Source: Bacillus cereus (GTDB lineage: Bacteria > Bacillota > Bacilli > Bacillales > Bacillaceae_G). Taken from it: 64,000 bases of DNA. Positions 56,753 to 64,000 of this stretch are shown here, in pieces (the stretch's first letter is position 1; each line of letters starts with the position of its first letter). The translations under genes were made by a program, and so were the position numbers. The notes beneath the pieces are model-generated. The model ran no database searches. It had not been told where the DNA came from and worked only from the letters and a program-made list of their open reading frames with translations. The stretch is taken from positions 3,907,001 through 3,971,000 of the forward strand of contig NZ_CP089518.1 of assembly GCF_025917685.1 (NCBI RefSeq), read 5' to 3'.

Positions 56753-57098
56753 TTAAGCTACCGAATCGGTTGCCGTTCCATTCGTACCACGAATTTGTTC
56801 CGCTGTACGAATGGAATCGTTTTTGCATAACAGTGAAGCAATATATCCTGAAATAATACTAGTTATCATAATAAATAAGAAACTTAGCATTACCTTCATT
56901 TAAAAATAATATAAGCTAATCCACAATAAAGTCTGGTAGCAATCCAAAGTTTAACACAGAACCCCTTACAAGGATAGCATAAACAAGTGAAACTCCCATT
57001 GCTTTCACACCTTTTGATGCTTTAAAGCTAAAACGTGAAAAAAGACTTAGTACAAATAATAGTAGTATCCTTCCTATTATAATTTCCCTGTTGCTCTC
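56753..57098 (-). pseudogene. Remains of a membrane-protein gene
   Basis: Two open fragments in different frames, neither with a good start. Residues from 57098-56919 (60 codons) read as two membrane helices (GRILLLFVLSLFSRF; KAMGVSLVYAILVRGSVLNF). 56899-56753 (48 codons) gives a further helix (MLSFLFIMITSIISGYIASLL) and a hydrophilic tail. Together they look like the C-terminal part of a decayed transporter. I cannot name the family. The rest of the 739-base gap (57099-57409) is AT-rich with nothing recognisable. Confidence 0.45.
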
Positions 57099-57409
57099 TC
57101 ACGATTTAGTCAACTTCACTTGTTACGACAAATGGCTAAAACGCATGTAGCCTACAATAAATTATAATCTGCCCTCATTATAGCTTGTTTTTAATAAAAC
57201 GCTTACTTTTAATGAATTTTAAAAGTTCTGAATAACAATTTGTTTTCGCTATTTGTACCACTCGTATGTCGTCTGACTTATATAACAGTTTTTCTAAATA
57301 ATCGGTAATATGTATTTTTATCCTATATCTTCACATCATTAAAACTTTCTGTTTCATCCAATATAGACATAAAATGATAACAGTTTTATTTTAATTTTTT
57401 TTAGAAATA

Positions 57410-57441
57410 AAAAAATGGCAACTTTTCGTCACCATTTTTTC
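57410..57441 (-). terminator. Terminator of rnz
   Basis: On the minus strand AAAAAATGGTGAC pairs with GTTGCCATTTTTT (including two wobbles) around a GAAAA loop, with a T-run. Confidence 0.75.
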
Positions 57442-57450
57442 ACACCATTA

Positions 57451-58374
57451 TTATCTTTCTACTGGAAATAATTTCAAATCCATAGCTATTTCTGTATTTG
57501 AAAATAGCTCTCTTGCCTCTTTCAATAATTCCTTATATGTATCCCCTTGATAACGAGAACTAATATGAGTCAATATTAATCGTTTTGCATTTGCCTGAAG
57601 TGCAATACTCGCAGCTTGCTTAGATGTGGAATGAAAATAATCATACGCTTGTTGTTCATCTTCTGCCGCAAAAGTTGCTTCATGAACAAGTACGTCAGCG
57701 TCTTGTGCCAGCTCTCTACTCGCTTCACAATATCTTGTATCACCTAAAATAGTAATGATTCTTCCCTTTTGAGGCGGACCAATAAAATCTTTTCCATTTA
57801 GTATCGTACCATTTTCTAATTCAACTACTTCTCCATCTTTTAAACGTTTAAAGAGTGGACCGGGTTTCACACCCATCTCCAGCAATTTATCGACTAAAAG
57901 AGCACCCTGTATATCTTTCTCTACAATACGATACCCAAAACATTCAATACCATGTGACAATCTTTTCGTTTCCACATAAAATTCATTATCTTCAAACACA
58001 GTACCTTCTTCTGTTATCTCAACAACTTCAAGTGGGTATTTCACATGTGTCGTACTTACTGATAATGCCACTTCAATAAATTGTTTAATTCCTTTTGGCC
58101 CATACACTGTTAAAGGTGTAGTCCCTCCTTGAAACGAACGGCTTCCTAATAAACCAGGCAATCCAAAAATATGATCACCATGTAAATGCGTAATAAATAT
58201 TTTTTCAATGCGGCGTGGACGTACTGATGTATGTAATATTTGATGTTGCGTCGCCTCGCCACAATCAAATAACCAAGTCTGTCCTCGTTCTTCTAGCAAT
58301 TGCAGAGCAATCGCTGAAACATTCCTTCCTTTCGAAGGAACACCTGCACCAGTTCCTAAAAATACAAATTCCAC
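57451..58374 (-). CDS. rnz: Ribonuclease Z
   Basis: 307-residue tRNA 3'-end endonuclease. N-terminal [17 protein letters not shown]; zinc motif [15 protein letters not shown] (His, His, Asp, His about residues 62-68); exosite region about 150-195; [14 protein letters not shown]; and LTHISSRY. Length equals B. subtilis RNase Z (307). GTG 58374 follows GGAGG by 8-9 bases. Confidence 0.95.
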   Translation of the reverse strand: MEFVFLGTGAGVPSKGRNVSAIALQLLEERGQTWLFDCGEATQHQILHTSVRPRRIEKIFITHLHGDHIFGLPGLLGSRSFQGGTTPLTVYGPKGIKQFIEVALSVSTTHVKYPLEVVEITEEGTVFEDNEFYVETKRLSHGIECFGYRIVEKDIQGALLVDKLLEMGVKPGPLFKRLKDGEVVELENGTILNGKDFIGPPQKGRIITILGDTRYCEASRELAQDADVLVHEATFAAEDEQQAYDYFHSTSKQAASIALQANAKRLILTHISSRYQGDTYKELLKEARELFSNTEIAMDLKLFPVER

Positions 58375-58476
58375 TTTCTTTCCTCCAGCTCTTTATATAA
58401 TCTACCTTTCATCTTACGGAATGTTATTTCAAATGGCAAATTGAATTTACATAACCAATCATCTAGACAACTATAT

Positions 58477-58540
58477 AACACGAACGTTATACTCGAAAAA
58501 CTTAGCAACCGTTCGTGTTTTATGTTAAAATGATTATACT
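58477..58540 (+). promoter_or_regulatory. Promoter with 10-bp inverted repeat
   Basis: AACACGAACG (58477-58486) and CGTTCGTGTT (58510-58519) form perfect arms 23 bp apart. The right arm covers the -35 position of a TATACT -10 (58535-58540) for the small gene at 58564. Likely an operator; regulator unknown. CGAAC/GTTCG are too far apart for a LexA box. Confidence 0.5.
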
Positions 58541-58563
58541 ACATTTTAAGGGAGCGTTTTATT

Positions 58564-58815
58564 ATGAAAGAAGCATTTCGTTTACAAACTGATTTTTCAT
58601 CTTCATTTGATCGCTGGGTAAGTTCTTTCGTGTCTGATCACCCAGCACAATTAGAATGGACGACTTTGAAAGAATTAATCCATGAATATACAACAACACA
58701 TACAAATGATTCGTTACCAACATATATTTCTTCAGCTTTAACATATTACGCACAACGCGTTTCAACTACAAACAGTTCAGAGATTGTTATTTTTGAAAAC
58801 CCTACAATCTCGTAA
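58564..58815 (+). CDS. Small protein of unknown function
   Basis: 83 residues, soluble, mostly helical (FSSSFDRWVSSFVSDHPAQLEW; TLKELIHEYTTTH; LPTYISSALTYYAQRV) with a short strand end. AAGGGAG lies before ATG and a strong terminator follows, supporting a real gene. Family not recognised. Confidence 0.65.
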   Translation: MKEAFRLQTDFSSSFDRWVSSFVSDHPAQLEWTTLKELIHEYTTTHTNDSLPTYISSALTYYAQRVSTTNSSEIVIFENPTIS

Positions 58816-58823
58816 TCTAAAAT

Positions 58824-58851
58824 AAAAAAGCACTGATTACAGTGCTTTTTT
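58824..58851 (+). terminator. Terminator of the small gene at 58564
   Basis: AAAAAAGCACTG / CAGTGCTTTTTT with an ATTA loop. Confidence 0.92.
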
Positions 58852-59009
58852 ATTTATATCCATTAAAGTATTTATTTTCCCACCTTATTCCCCCAAAAAA
58901 AACTCCTCTTATTTCTTACTATATAGCCATCATGAATCTATTTAATTTTTCAAAAAAAGATATTGACACTACAAATCTACAGTGCTAATATTCAACTTGT
59001 AATTGAATA

Positions 59010-59172
59010 TGGTCTCTGTTAGGTGAGGCTCCTGTATAGAGAAACGCTGCTGCCCAAAAATGTCGAGAGACGCCAATGGGTCAACAGGAAAGGTCGGAAT
59101 GAAGGCCTTTTTTAACGTAGCTGGTTTCAGTACCTATGCTATACAGTGCTAAAACTCAACGAGGGAGAGGTG
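59010..59172 (+). ncRNA. M-box (ykoK) Mg2+ riboswitch
   Basis: All hallmark segments appear in order: GTTAGGTGAGGCTCCTGTAT, GAAACGCTGCTGCCCAAAAA, GACGCCAATGGGTCAACAGG, a variable hairpin (GGAAAGGTCGG...GGCC), AACGTAGCTGG, ACCTATGCTATACAGTGCTAA and a closing strand CTCAACGAG. Mg2+ binding is expected to favour termination upstream of mgtA. Confidence 0.95.
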
Positions 59173-59255
59173 CGTATGTTTTGTCATACACAAAAACTGT
59201 TTTTATCTATGTTTAATAACAGTCTTTGTTGTTGACTCTTTTTGACTGCGAATTC

Positions 59256-59290
59256 AGACCTTTACTCGTTTTGAGTAAAGGTCTTTTTTA
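59256..59290 (+). terminator. Regulated terminator of the M-box
   Basis: AGACCTTTACTC / GAGTAAAGGTCT with a 5-base loop and T-run, about 85 bases after the aptamer and 218 bases before mgtA. Confidence 0.9.
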
Positions 59291-59350
59291 TATCTTTATG
59301 CACCTTACTATGAAACAAACATAGCATATTCAGAAACTATTAAATTGTAC

Positions 59351-59502
59351 GGAGGTGAGGAACAGTGGCAAGTGATGATTCGGCCCAGATACCCATATGT
59401 TTTACGTTAATATTTCACCATGTAGGTAGGAAAGAAGCTGTTCCTCCCAATTTTAAATAGTCGAGTAACAGATTGTTTCCTCCTTCATGAAAGAGGAGGA
59501 AC
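59351..59502 (+). promoter_or_regulatory. Possible translational switch before mgtA
   Basis: CTGTTCCTC (59438-59446) can pair with GAGGAACAG (59357-59365), covering the leader-ORF start. Alternatively GTTCCTCC (59440-59447) can pair with GGAGGAAC (59495-59502), covering the mgtA ribosome-binding site. A local hairpin TTCCTCC (59477-59483) / GGAGGAA (59495-59501) is a third option. The pairings are mutually exclusive. Confidence 0.5.
59365..59460 (+). CDS. Candidate 31-codon leader peptide of mgtA
   Basis: GTG 59365 has GGAGGTGA 7-9 bases upstream and reads MASDDSAQIP... to a TAG at 59460, with a Pro-Pro pair (CCT CCC) near the end. It lies between the M-box terminator and mgtA, so it is only transcribed on read-through. 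Codons near its end include GTTCCTCC, complementary to the mgtA ribosome-binding site. Acidic and proline-containing leaders control Mg2+ transporters in enteric bacteria; here this is inference. Confidence 0.5.
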   Translation: MASDDSAQIPICFTLIFHHVGRKEAVPPNFK

Positions 59503-59507
59503 TACCG

Positions 59508-62213
59508 ATGTTAAATTTACAAAGACAAGAAACGAAGCATGCTTACGATCAAGATAGCATGAAAGCAAATAACGAATTATTAGTGGAAGTTGCAACACAG
59601 GATGTATACTCTGCGTTAAAACTCTTAGAAACAACACAAGATGGACTCTCTAAACAAGAAGCGTCTCGTAGACTTTCTTTATATGGTCCGAACGAAATCG
59701 CTCATAATAAAACATTGCCGTGGTACATTCAATTTCTGCTGGCATTTAAAAATCCATTTATTTTTGTTTTATTAGCTCTTGGAGCACTCTCTTTTTTCAC
59801 AGATGACATACAAGGAACAATTGTCGTATCTGTAATGGTACTGCTAAGTGCAACGATTCGCTTTCTACAAGAATTCCGCTCTCAGAAAGCGGCAGATAAG
59901 TTAAAGGCTATGGTTCGAACAACCGCGAGTGTCTTTAGAATAGATGGATTTATACATGAAACAAAAAACGTAACGAATTTAAATCGAAATTATACAATAG
60001 AAATTCCAATTGAAGAACTTGTTCCTGGCGATATTATTTCACTTTCAGCCGGTGACATCGTTCCAGCTGATGTGCGTATTTTATCGGCTAAAGATTTATT
60101 TGTTAATCAGTCTTCCTTAACCGGAGAAGCACTTCCTGTAGAAAAATACGAAAACTGCTACCATACGGAAAATAAACATATATTACCGAAAAACATGAAA
60201 AAAAATTACAATCCGCTCGATATGGAAAACCTTTGCTTTATGGGTACAAATATTGTTAGCGGTAGCGCAAAAGCTGTTGTTGTTTCAACTAGTACGGATA
60301 CGTATTTCGGCTCTTTAGCAAATAAGGTTATCGGAAAACGTGCAGAAACAAGCTTTGATAAAGGCGTGAACAAAGTAAGTTGGCTCTTAATCACATTCAT
60401 GCTTATTATGGCACCCATCGTCCTTCTCATTAATGGATTCACAAAAGGAGATTGGCAAGAAGCTTTCTTCTTTGCTATTGCCGTTGCAGTTGGTCTTACA
60501 CCTGAAATGTTACCAATGATTGTAACTGCTAATTTGGCTAAGGGTGCCGTGAACATGTCCAAACAAAAAGTAATTGTAAAACAGCTAAACTCAATTCAAA
60601 ATTTAGGTGCTATGAACATCCTTTGCACGGATAAAACTGGAACTTTAACAGAAGATAAAGTCGTCCTTGTTCGTCATTTAGATCCTAATGGAAATGAATG
60701 CAATCGCGTCTTACAATTTGCGTATTTAAATAGCTTCTACCAAACTGGATTGAAAAATCTAATAGATAAAGCTGTCATTGAACATACAGAGGAAAACCAT
60801 AAGTTTGATCCATCAACTTTTCAAAAGCTAGATGAAATTCCATTCGATTTCGCTCGTCGCCGCATGTCTGTTATCGTGAAAGATATTTCAGGTGAACAGA
60901 CAATGGTTTGTAAAGGTGCCGTAGAAGAAATTTTATCAATTTGTAATTACACTGAAGTGGATGGGCAAATTGTCCCTCTTACTGAAGAAATGAGAGCAAA
61001 TGTAAAACATCTTAGCGAAACTTTAAACAGTGAAGGAATGCGTGTCATTGCTGTAGCATACAAGAAAGATAACAAACCTTATCATAAAGCTTATGCAGTA
61101 CAAGATGAATCCGCTATGATCCTTACTGGATATATCGGCTTTTTAGATCCGCCTAAACCATCTGCTGCTTCTGCAATTCAAGCATTGCATAAACACGGCG
61201 TACAAGTGAAAATCTTAACGGGCGATAACGAAATTGTTACAAGAAAGGTTTGTAAAGAAGTGGGATTAAATATAGGTGAGCCTGTCCTCGGTTACGAAAT
61301 TGATTCTTTACCAGATAAAGCATTAGCGAAACTGGCAGAAGAAACAACAGTGTTCGCAAAACTAAATCCAATGCAAAAGTCCCGCATCATTCGTGTATTG
61401 CAAGGTAATGGTCATACTGTAGGTTATATGGGGGATGGTATTAACGATGCCGTTGCACTACGTGATGCTGATGTTGGAATATCTGTTGATACTGCTACTG
61501 ACATTGCAAAAGAATCTTCCGATATTATTCTACTTGAAAAAAGTTTAACTATATTAGAAGCAGGTATTTTAGAAGGACGCACTACTTTCGGCAATATTTT
61601 AAAATATATAAAAATGACAGCTAGCTCTAACTTCGGAAATGTATTTAGTGTATTAGTGGCAAGTGCTTTCATTCCATTCTTACCGATGCTTGCAATTCAT
61701 CTATTAATTCAAAACTTACTTTATGATATTTCACAGCTTTCAATTCCATGGGATAAAATGGATAAGGAATTTTTAGAGAAGCCTAGAAAATGGGATACTG
61801 CAAACTTGCGTAACTTCATTATTTGCATCGGTCCAATTAGCTCTATATTCGATATTATCACATTCGTTGTCATGTGGAATGTATTCGGTGCAAATACACC
61901 TGGAGAACAATCACTATTCCAATCTGGTTGGTTTGTCGTTGGGCTACTAACTCAAACATTAATTGTCCATATGATCAGAACACAGAAAATTCCGTTCATT
62001 CAAAGTACAGCATCAATACCAGTTCTTTTATTAACCGCTTGTATTATGGCAATCGGAATTTATATTCCATTCTCACCACTTGGTGCAGCAATTGGTTTAC
62101 AAGCATTACCACTAAGCTACTTCCCTTGGTTAGTAGGAATATTATTAGGTTATGCTTTCTTAACACAATTCCTGAAAAAACTTTATATTAAAAAATTTCA
62201 TAGCTGGTTGTAA
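59508..62213 (+). CDS. mgtA: Mg2+-importing P-type ATPase
   Basis: 901-residue type IIIB P-type ATPase (MgtA/MgtB). N-terminal cation-ATPase domain, actuator loop with SLTGEALPVEK, phosphorylation site CTDKTGTLTED (Asp375), membrane motif GLTPEMLP, hinge GDGINDAVALRDADVGI and six C-terminal helices. ATG 59508 follows GAGGAGGA; an in-frame ATG at 59487 lacks a ribosome-binding site and lies in the loop of a hairpin. M-box control upstream confirms the Mg2+ role. Confidence 0.94.
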   Translation: MLNLQRQETKHAYDQDSMKANNELLVEVATQDVYSALKLLETTQDGLSKQEASRRLSLYGPNEIAHNKTLPWYIQFLLAFKNPFIFVLLALGALSFFTDDIQGTIVVSVMVLLSATIRFLQEFRSQKAADKLKAMVRTTASVFRIDGFIHETKNVTNLNRNYTIEIPIEELVPGDIISLSAGDIVPADVRILSAKDLFVNQSSLTGEALPVEKYENCYHTENKHILPKNMKKNYNPLDMENLCFMGTNIVSGSAKAVVVSTSTDTYFGSLANKVIGKRAETSFDKGVNKVSWLLITFMLIMAPIVLLINGFTKGDWQEAFFFAIAVAVGLTPEMLPMIVTANLAKGAVNMSKQKVIVKQLNSIQNLGAMNILCTDKTGTLTEDKVVLVRHLDPNGNECNRVLQFAYLNSFYQTGLKNLIDKAVIEHTEENHKFDPSTFQKLDEIPFDFARRRMSVIVKDISGEQTMVCKGAVEEILSICNYTEVDGQIVPLTEEMRANVKHLSETLNSEGMRVIAVAYKKDNKPYHKAYAVQDESAMILTGYIGFLDPPKPSAASAIQALHKHGVQVKILTGDNEIVTRKVCKEVGLNIGEPVLGYEIDSLPDKALAKLAEETTVFAKLNPMQKSRIIRVLQGNGHTVGYMGDGINDAVALRDADVGISVDTATDIAKESSDIILLEKSLTILEAGILEGRTTFGNILKYIKMTASSNFGNVFSVLVASAFIPFLPMLAIHLLIQNLLYDISQLSIPWDKMDKEFLEKPRKWDTANLRNFIICIGPISSIFDIITFVVMWNVFGANTPGEQSLFQSGWFVVGLLTQTLIVHMIRTQKIPFIQSTASIPVLLLTACIMAIGIYIPFSPLGAAIGLQALPLSYFPWLVGILLGYAFLTQFLKKLYIKKFHSWL

Positions 62214-62289
62214 AAATGAGAATGAGTGGGTATTTCTCACTCATTCTTAAAAAACATAACACGTACTTATATGTATGGAGGTGACCATG

Positions 62290-62991
62290 ATGGTATGGTA
62301 TGACATTGTATTAAGATTATTTATCGCAATTATTGTAGGAGCTTGCATCGGAATGGAAAGACAATGGAGACACCGGATGGCTGGGCTGCGGACAAACGCT
62401 CTCGTATCACTTGGTGCCTGTATATTTGTTTTATTATCTGTCATGCTTGATCATGATGCTAGCCCCTCACGTATTGCTGCTCAAGTCGTTAGTGGGATTG
62501 GTTTTTTAGGAGGCGGTGTGATTATCCGTGACGGTTTTAGTATTAGAGGTTTAAATACGGCAGCAACTTTATGGTGCGCAGCTGCTGTCGGTACTCTTAC
62601 AGGCGCTGGTTTTCTCGTTGCAGCTATATTAGGTGCAGCCGGCGTTTTACTAGCAAATATACTACTTCGCCCAATCGCTCTCTTTATGAATAAAAAATCA
62701 AAAGAAGAATCACCTGAACAAACAAACTACTTCCTTTCTCTTACTTGTTCAGAAGAAAATGAAGCACATATTCGTTTTTTACTTATGCATATGGTAAGTA
62801 CAGAAGGTCTCGGTTTAAAAGAGTTATATAGTGAAGATGTAGATTCTAATCAAAAAGTCTGTATACAGGCTACATTACATTGCAAGACAAATGCGGCTAT
62901 CTTAATTGAAAAAATAGTAAGTAGAATGTTATTAGAATCTGGCGTTACTGCTGCTGGGTGGAAGACCTCTTTAGATTTAGAAGCGAGTTAA
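62290..62991 (+). CDS. mgtC: MgtC/SapB-family membrane protein
   Basis: 233 residues. Four or five N-terminal membrane segments with family motifs GACIGMERQWRHRMAGLRTNALVSLGA, QVVSGIGFLGGGVIIRDG and RGLNTAATLWCAAAVGTLTGAG, then a soluble ACT-like C-terminal domain (about 145-230). In other bacteria MgtC modulates ATP synthase and survival at low Mg2+. ATG 62290 fits the TGGAGGTGA site best. 76 bp after mgtA, separated only by a weak hairpin (GAATGAGTG / CACTCATTC, 62220-62246), so probably co-transcribed. Confidence 0.88.
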   Translation: MVWYDIVLRLFIAIIVGACIGMERQWRHRMAGLRTNALVSLGACIFVLLSVMLDHDASPSRIAAQVVSGIGFLGGGVIIRDGFSIRGLNTAATLWCAAAVGTLTGAGFLVAAILGAAGVLLANILLRPIALFMNKKSKEESPEQTNYFLSLTCSEENEAHIRFLLMHMVSTEGLGLKELYSEDVDSNQKVCIQATLHCKTNAAILIEKIVSRMLLESGVTAAGWKTSLDLEAS

Positions 62992-62997
62992 ATATGA

Positions 62998-63032
62998 AAG
63001 GTGCCATGATATTTACTGCTTCATGACACCTT
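62998..63032. terminator. Hairpin between mgtC and dinB
   Basis: AAGGTGCCATGA / TCATGACACCTT, one mismatch, followed by TTTCATATTT on the minus strand. Better suited to ending dinB than mgtC. Confidence 0.6.
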
Positions 63033-64000
63033 CTACATAAACTTATTTTCTAACTTTTGTTGAAACGACTTCTCTTGCTTACGCAATAGTTGACTACCTC
63101 TCTGTAAAAGCGGTGTTCCATACTTATCATTAATTTGATCAATGACAGCAAGTAACGGTTCTTTTTTCGCATCCTCTTCAAATGAAAACAAATCTAATTG
63201 TTTCACCGATTCTGTCTTCCACTCTATTTCAGTAGCTGTAACACCTAGTAAACGAACGGAATCACCGTCCCAATGTTGCTTCCACAAACGGGATGCAGCT
63301 TGAAAAATATCGCATTCTTCCCAAATCGCATTTTTCAATTGCTTACTCCGTGTTACTGTTCGCCTATCATGGTATTTAATCATAATTTGTATATTATAGC
63401 TGACAAGGGTTCGCTTTTGTAACCTTTTACTCACTGACTTTGATAAACGTTCTAACATATCAAGTAATTCTTTCTCTTCATCCATATCCTTTGAAAAGGT
63501 CATCGAATTACCGACACTTTTATGCTGTCCCATTTGACTCGGATCAACTTCCCTATCATCCATACCTTTTGCACGTCTTTGTAAGTCAACACCGTGCTTT
63601 CCAATTTTAGCGCGAATGATATGCTCGTCTCCTCTTGCCAACTGTTCGATTGTCTGTATATGAATATCATTTAATTTTTCAGCTGTTTTCTCACCAATTC
63701 CATGCATGGCTCCAACTGGAAGTGGCCAAATTAATTCTGGAATGTCACGTTTTCGAAGCACAGTAATACCAAGTGGTTTTTTCATATCTGAAGCGGTCTT
63801 TGCTAGAAAAAGATTTGGAGCAATTCCAATACTACACGGAAGCTGTAACTCTGTTAATAACGCTTGTTGAATCATCTTTGCTATTTCAAGAGGCGAACCT
63901 AGTGCATAGCAATCTGTAATATCTAAATACCCTTCATCTATAGAAACTGGTTGTATCTTTTCTGTAAAACGTGAAAGAATTTGAAACATTTGAAATGAGG
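63033..64000 (-). CDS. dinB: DNA polymerase IV (Y-family), N-terminus outside the window
   Basis: About 322 C-terminal codons of a translesion polymerase; the frame runs off the right edge. Visible: catalytic SIDEGYLDIT (usual Pol IV: SIDEAYLD; YqjH-type also use Gly), CSIGIAPNLFLAKTASDMKKPLG, helix-hairpin-helix MHGIGEKTAEKL, little-finger domain (KSVGNSMTFSKD onward) and the beta-clamp binding motif QLDLFSF near the C-terminus. Position next to rnz-proI matches B. subtilis yqjH (polY1). Confidence 0.92.
   Translation of the reverse strand, partial: SFQMFQILSRFTEKIQPVSIDEGYLDITDCYALGSPLEIAKMIQQALLTELQLPCSIGIAPNLFLAKTASDMKKPLGITVLRKRDIPELIWPLPVGAMHGIGEKTAEKLNDIHIQTIEQLARGDEHIIRAKIGKHGVDLQRRAKGMDDREVDPSQMGQHKSVGNSMTFSKDMDEEKELLDMLERLSKSVSKRLQKRTLVSYNIQIMIKYHDRRTVTRSKQLKNAIWEECDIFQAASRLWKQHWDGDSVRLLGVTATEIEWKTESVKQLDLFSFEEDAKKEPLLAVIDQINDKYGTPLLQRGSQLLRKQEKSFQQKLENKFM

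Noticed and set aside
58481..58515. LexA (SOS) box CGAAC...GTTCG
   Set aside because: The half-sites are 25 bp apart, whereas the Bacillus SOS box needs CGAAC-N4-GTTCG.
62219..62247. Strong terminator between mgtA and mgtC
   Set aside because: A 9-bp hairpin exists, but it is followed by TTAAAAAA rather than a T-run, so read-through into mgtC is likely.

Overview
The window is a piece of a Bacillus cereus-group chromosome (B. cereus, B. thuringiensis, B. anthracis and relatives). Base composition is low-GC, Shine-Dalgarno sites are strong GGAGG types, and GTG/TTG starts are common. The gene order follows the Bacillus backbone (dacF, pupG-deoB, xerD-yqzK-fur-spoIIM, nudF-mciZ-yqkF, yqkE, yqkD-yqkC, yqzH-yqjQ-yqjP-proI, rnz, yqjH-type dinB). 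Riboflavin, biotin and arginine operons and several accessory genes are interleaved. A bcr1-type repeat, which as I recall is specific to this group, lies at about 28.16-28.32 kb, with a decayed half-copy near 44.2 kb. I see no rRNA or tRNA genes, insertion sequences, prophage or CRISPR.

Layout. 0-5.7 kb: truncated dacF; a YtrA-type GntR regulator, ABC ATPase and two membrane paralogues under a textbook YtrA operator; a MarR regulator. 5.8-12.7 kb: SIMPL protein, purine permease, CorA, and the nucleoside salvage operon deoB-pupG-pdp. 12.7-20.3 kb: double YtkA-domain lipoprotein, xerD, yqzK, fur (with a Fur box), spoIIM and mciZ (each with a sigma-E promoter), nudF, two aldo/keto reductases, GrpB protein. 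20.4-28.1 kb: secreted 5'-nucleotidase, an unusual HTH + ribbon-helix-helix regulator, hydrolases, Na+/H+ antiporter, LacI regulator, GNAT, yqkD and yqkC. 28.2-32.7 kb: bcr1, CDGSH protein, FMN riboswitch and ribD-ribE-ribBA-ribH. 32.7-39.5 kb: bioADFHCB under a perfect BirA operator, flanked by two small secreted repeat proteins. 39.5-46.6 kb: Tyr-type T-box with a duplicated antiterminator/terminator, an NhaC-type transporter, an LPXTG-anchored nucleotide phosphoesterase with a 42-bp tandem repeat, SGNH lipoprotein, MarR. 46.7-52 kb: argCJBDF. 52-58.8 kb: yqzH, SDR, metallo-hydrolase, proI, sdaAB/sdaAA, a decayed membrane-protein gene and rnz. 58.8-64 kb: Mg2+ M-box riboswitch, mgtA, mgtC and truncated dinB.

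Much of the interest is in RNA-level control: FMN, Tyr T-box and Mg2+ M-box leaders all occur. The most unusual candidate is downstream of the M-box terminator. A 31-codon leader ORF with a good ribosome-binding site carries, near its end, a pyrimidine block complementary both to its own start region and to the mgtA ribosome-binding site. This would allow a second, translation-coupled switch on the Mg2+ transporter. No computation or database search was possible, so names rest on recognised motifs, length and gene order.
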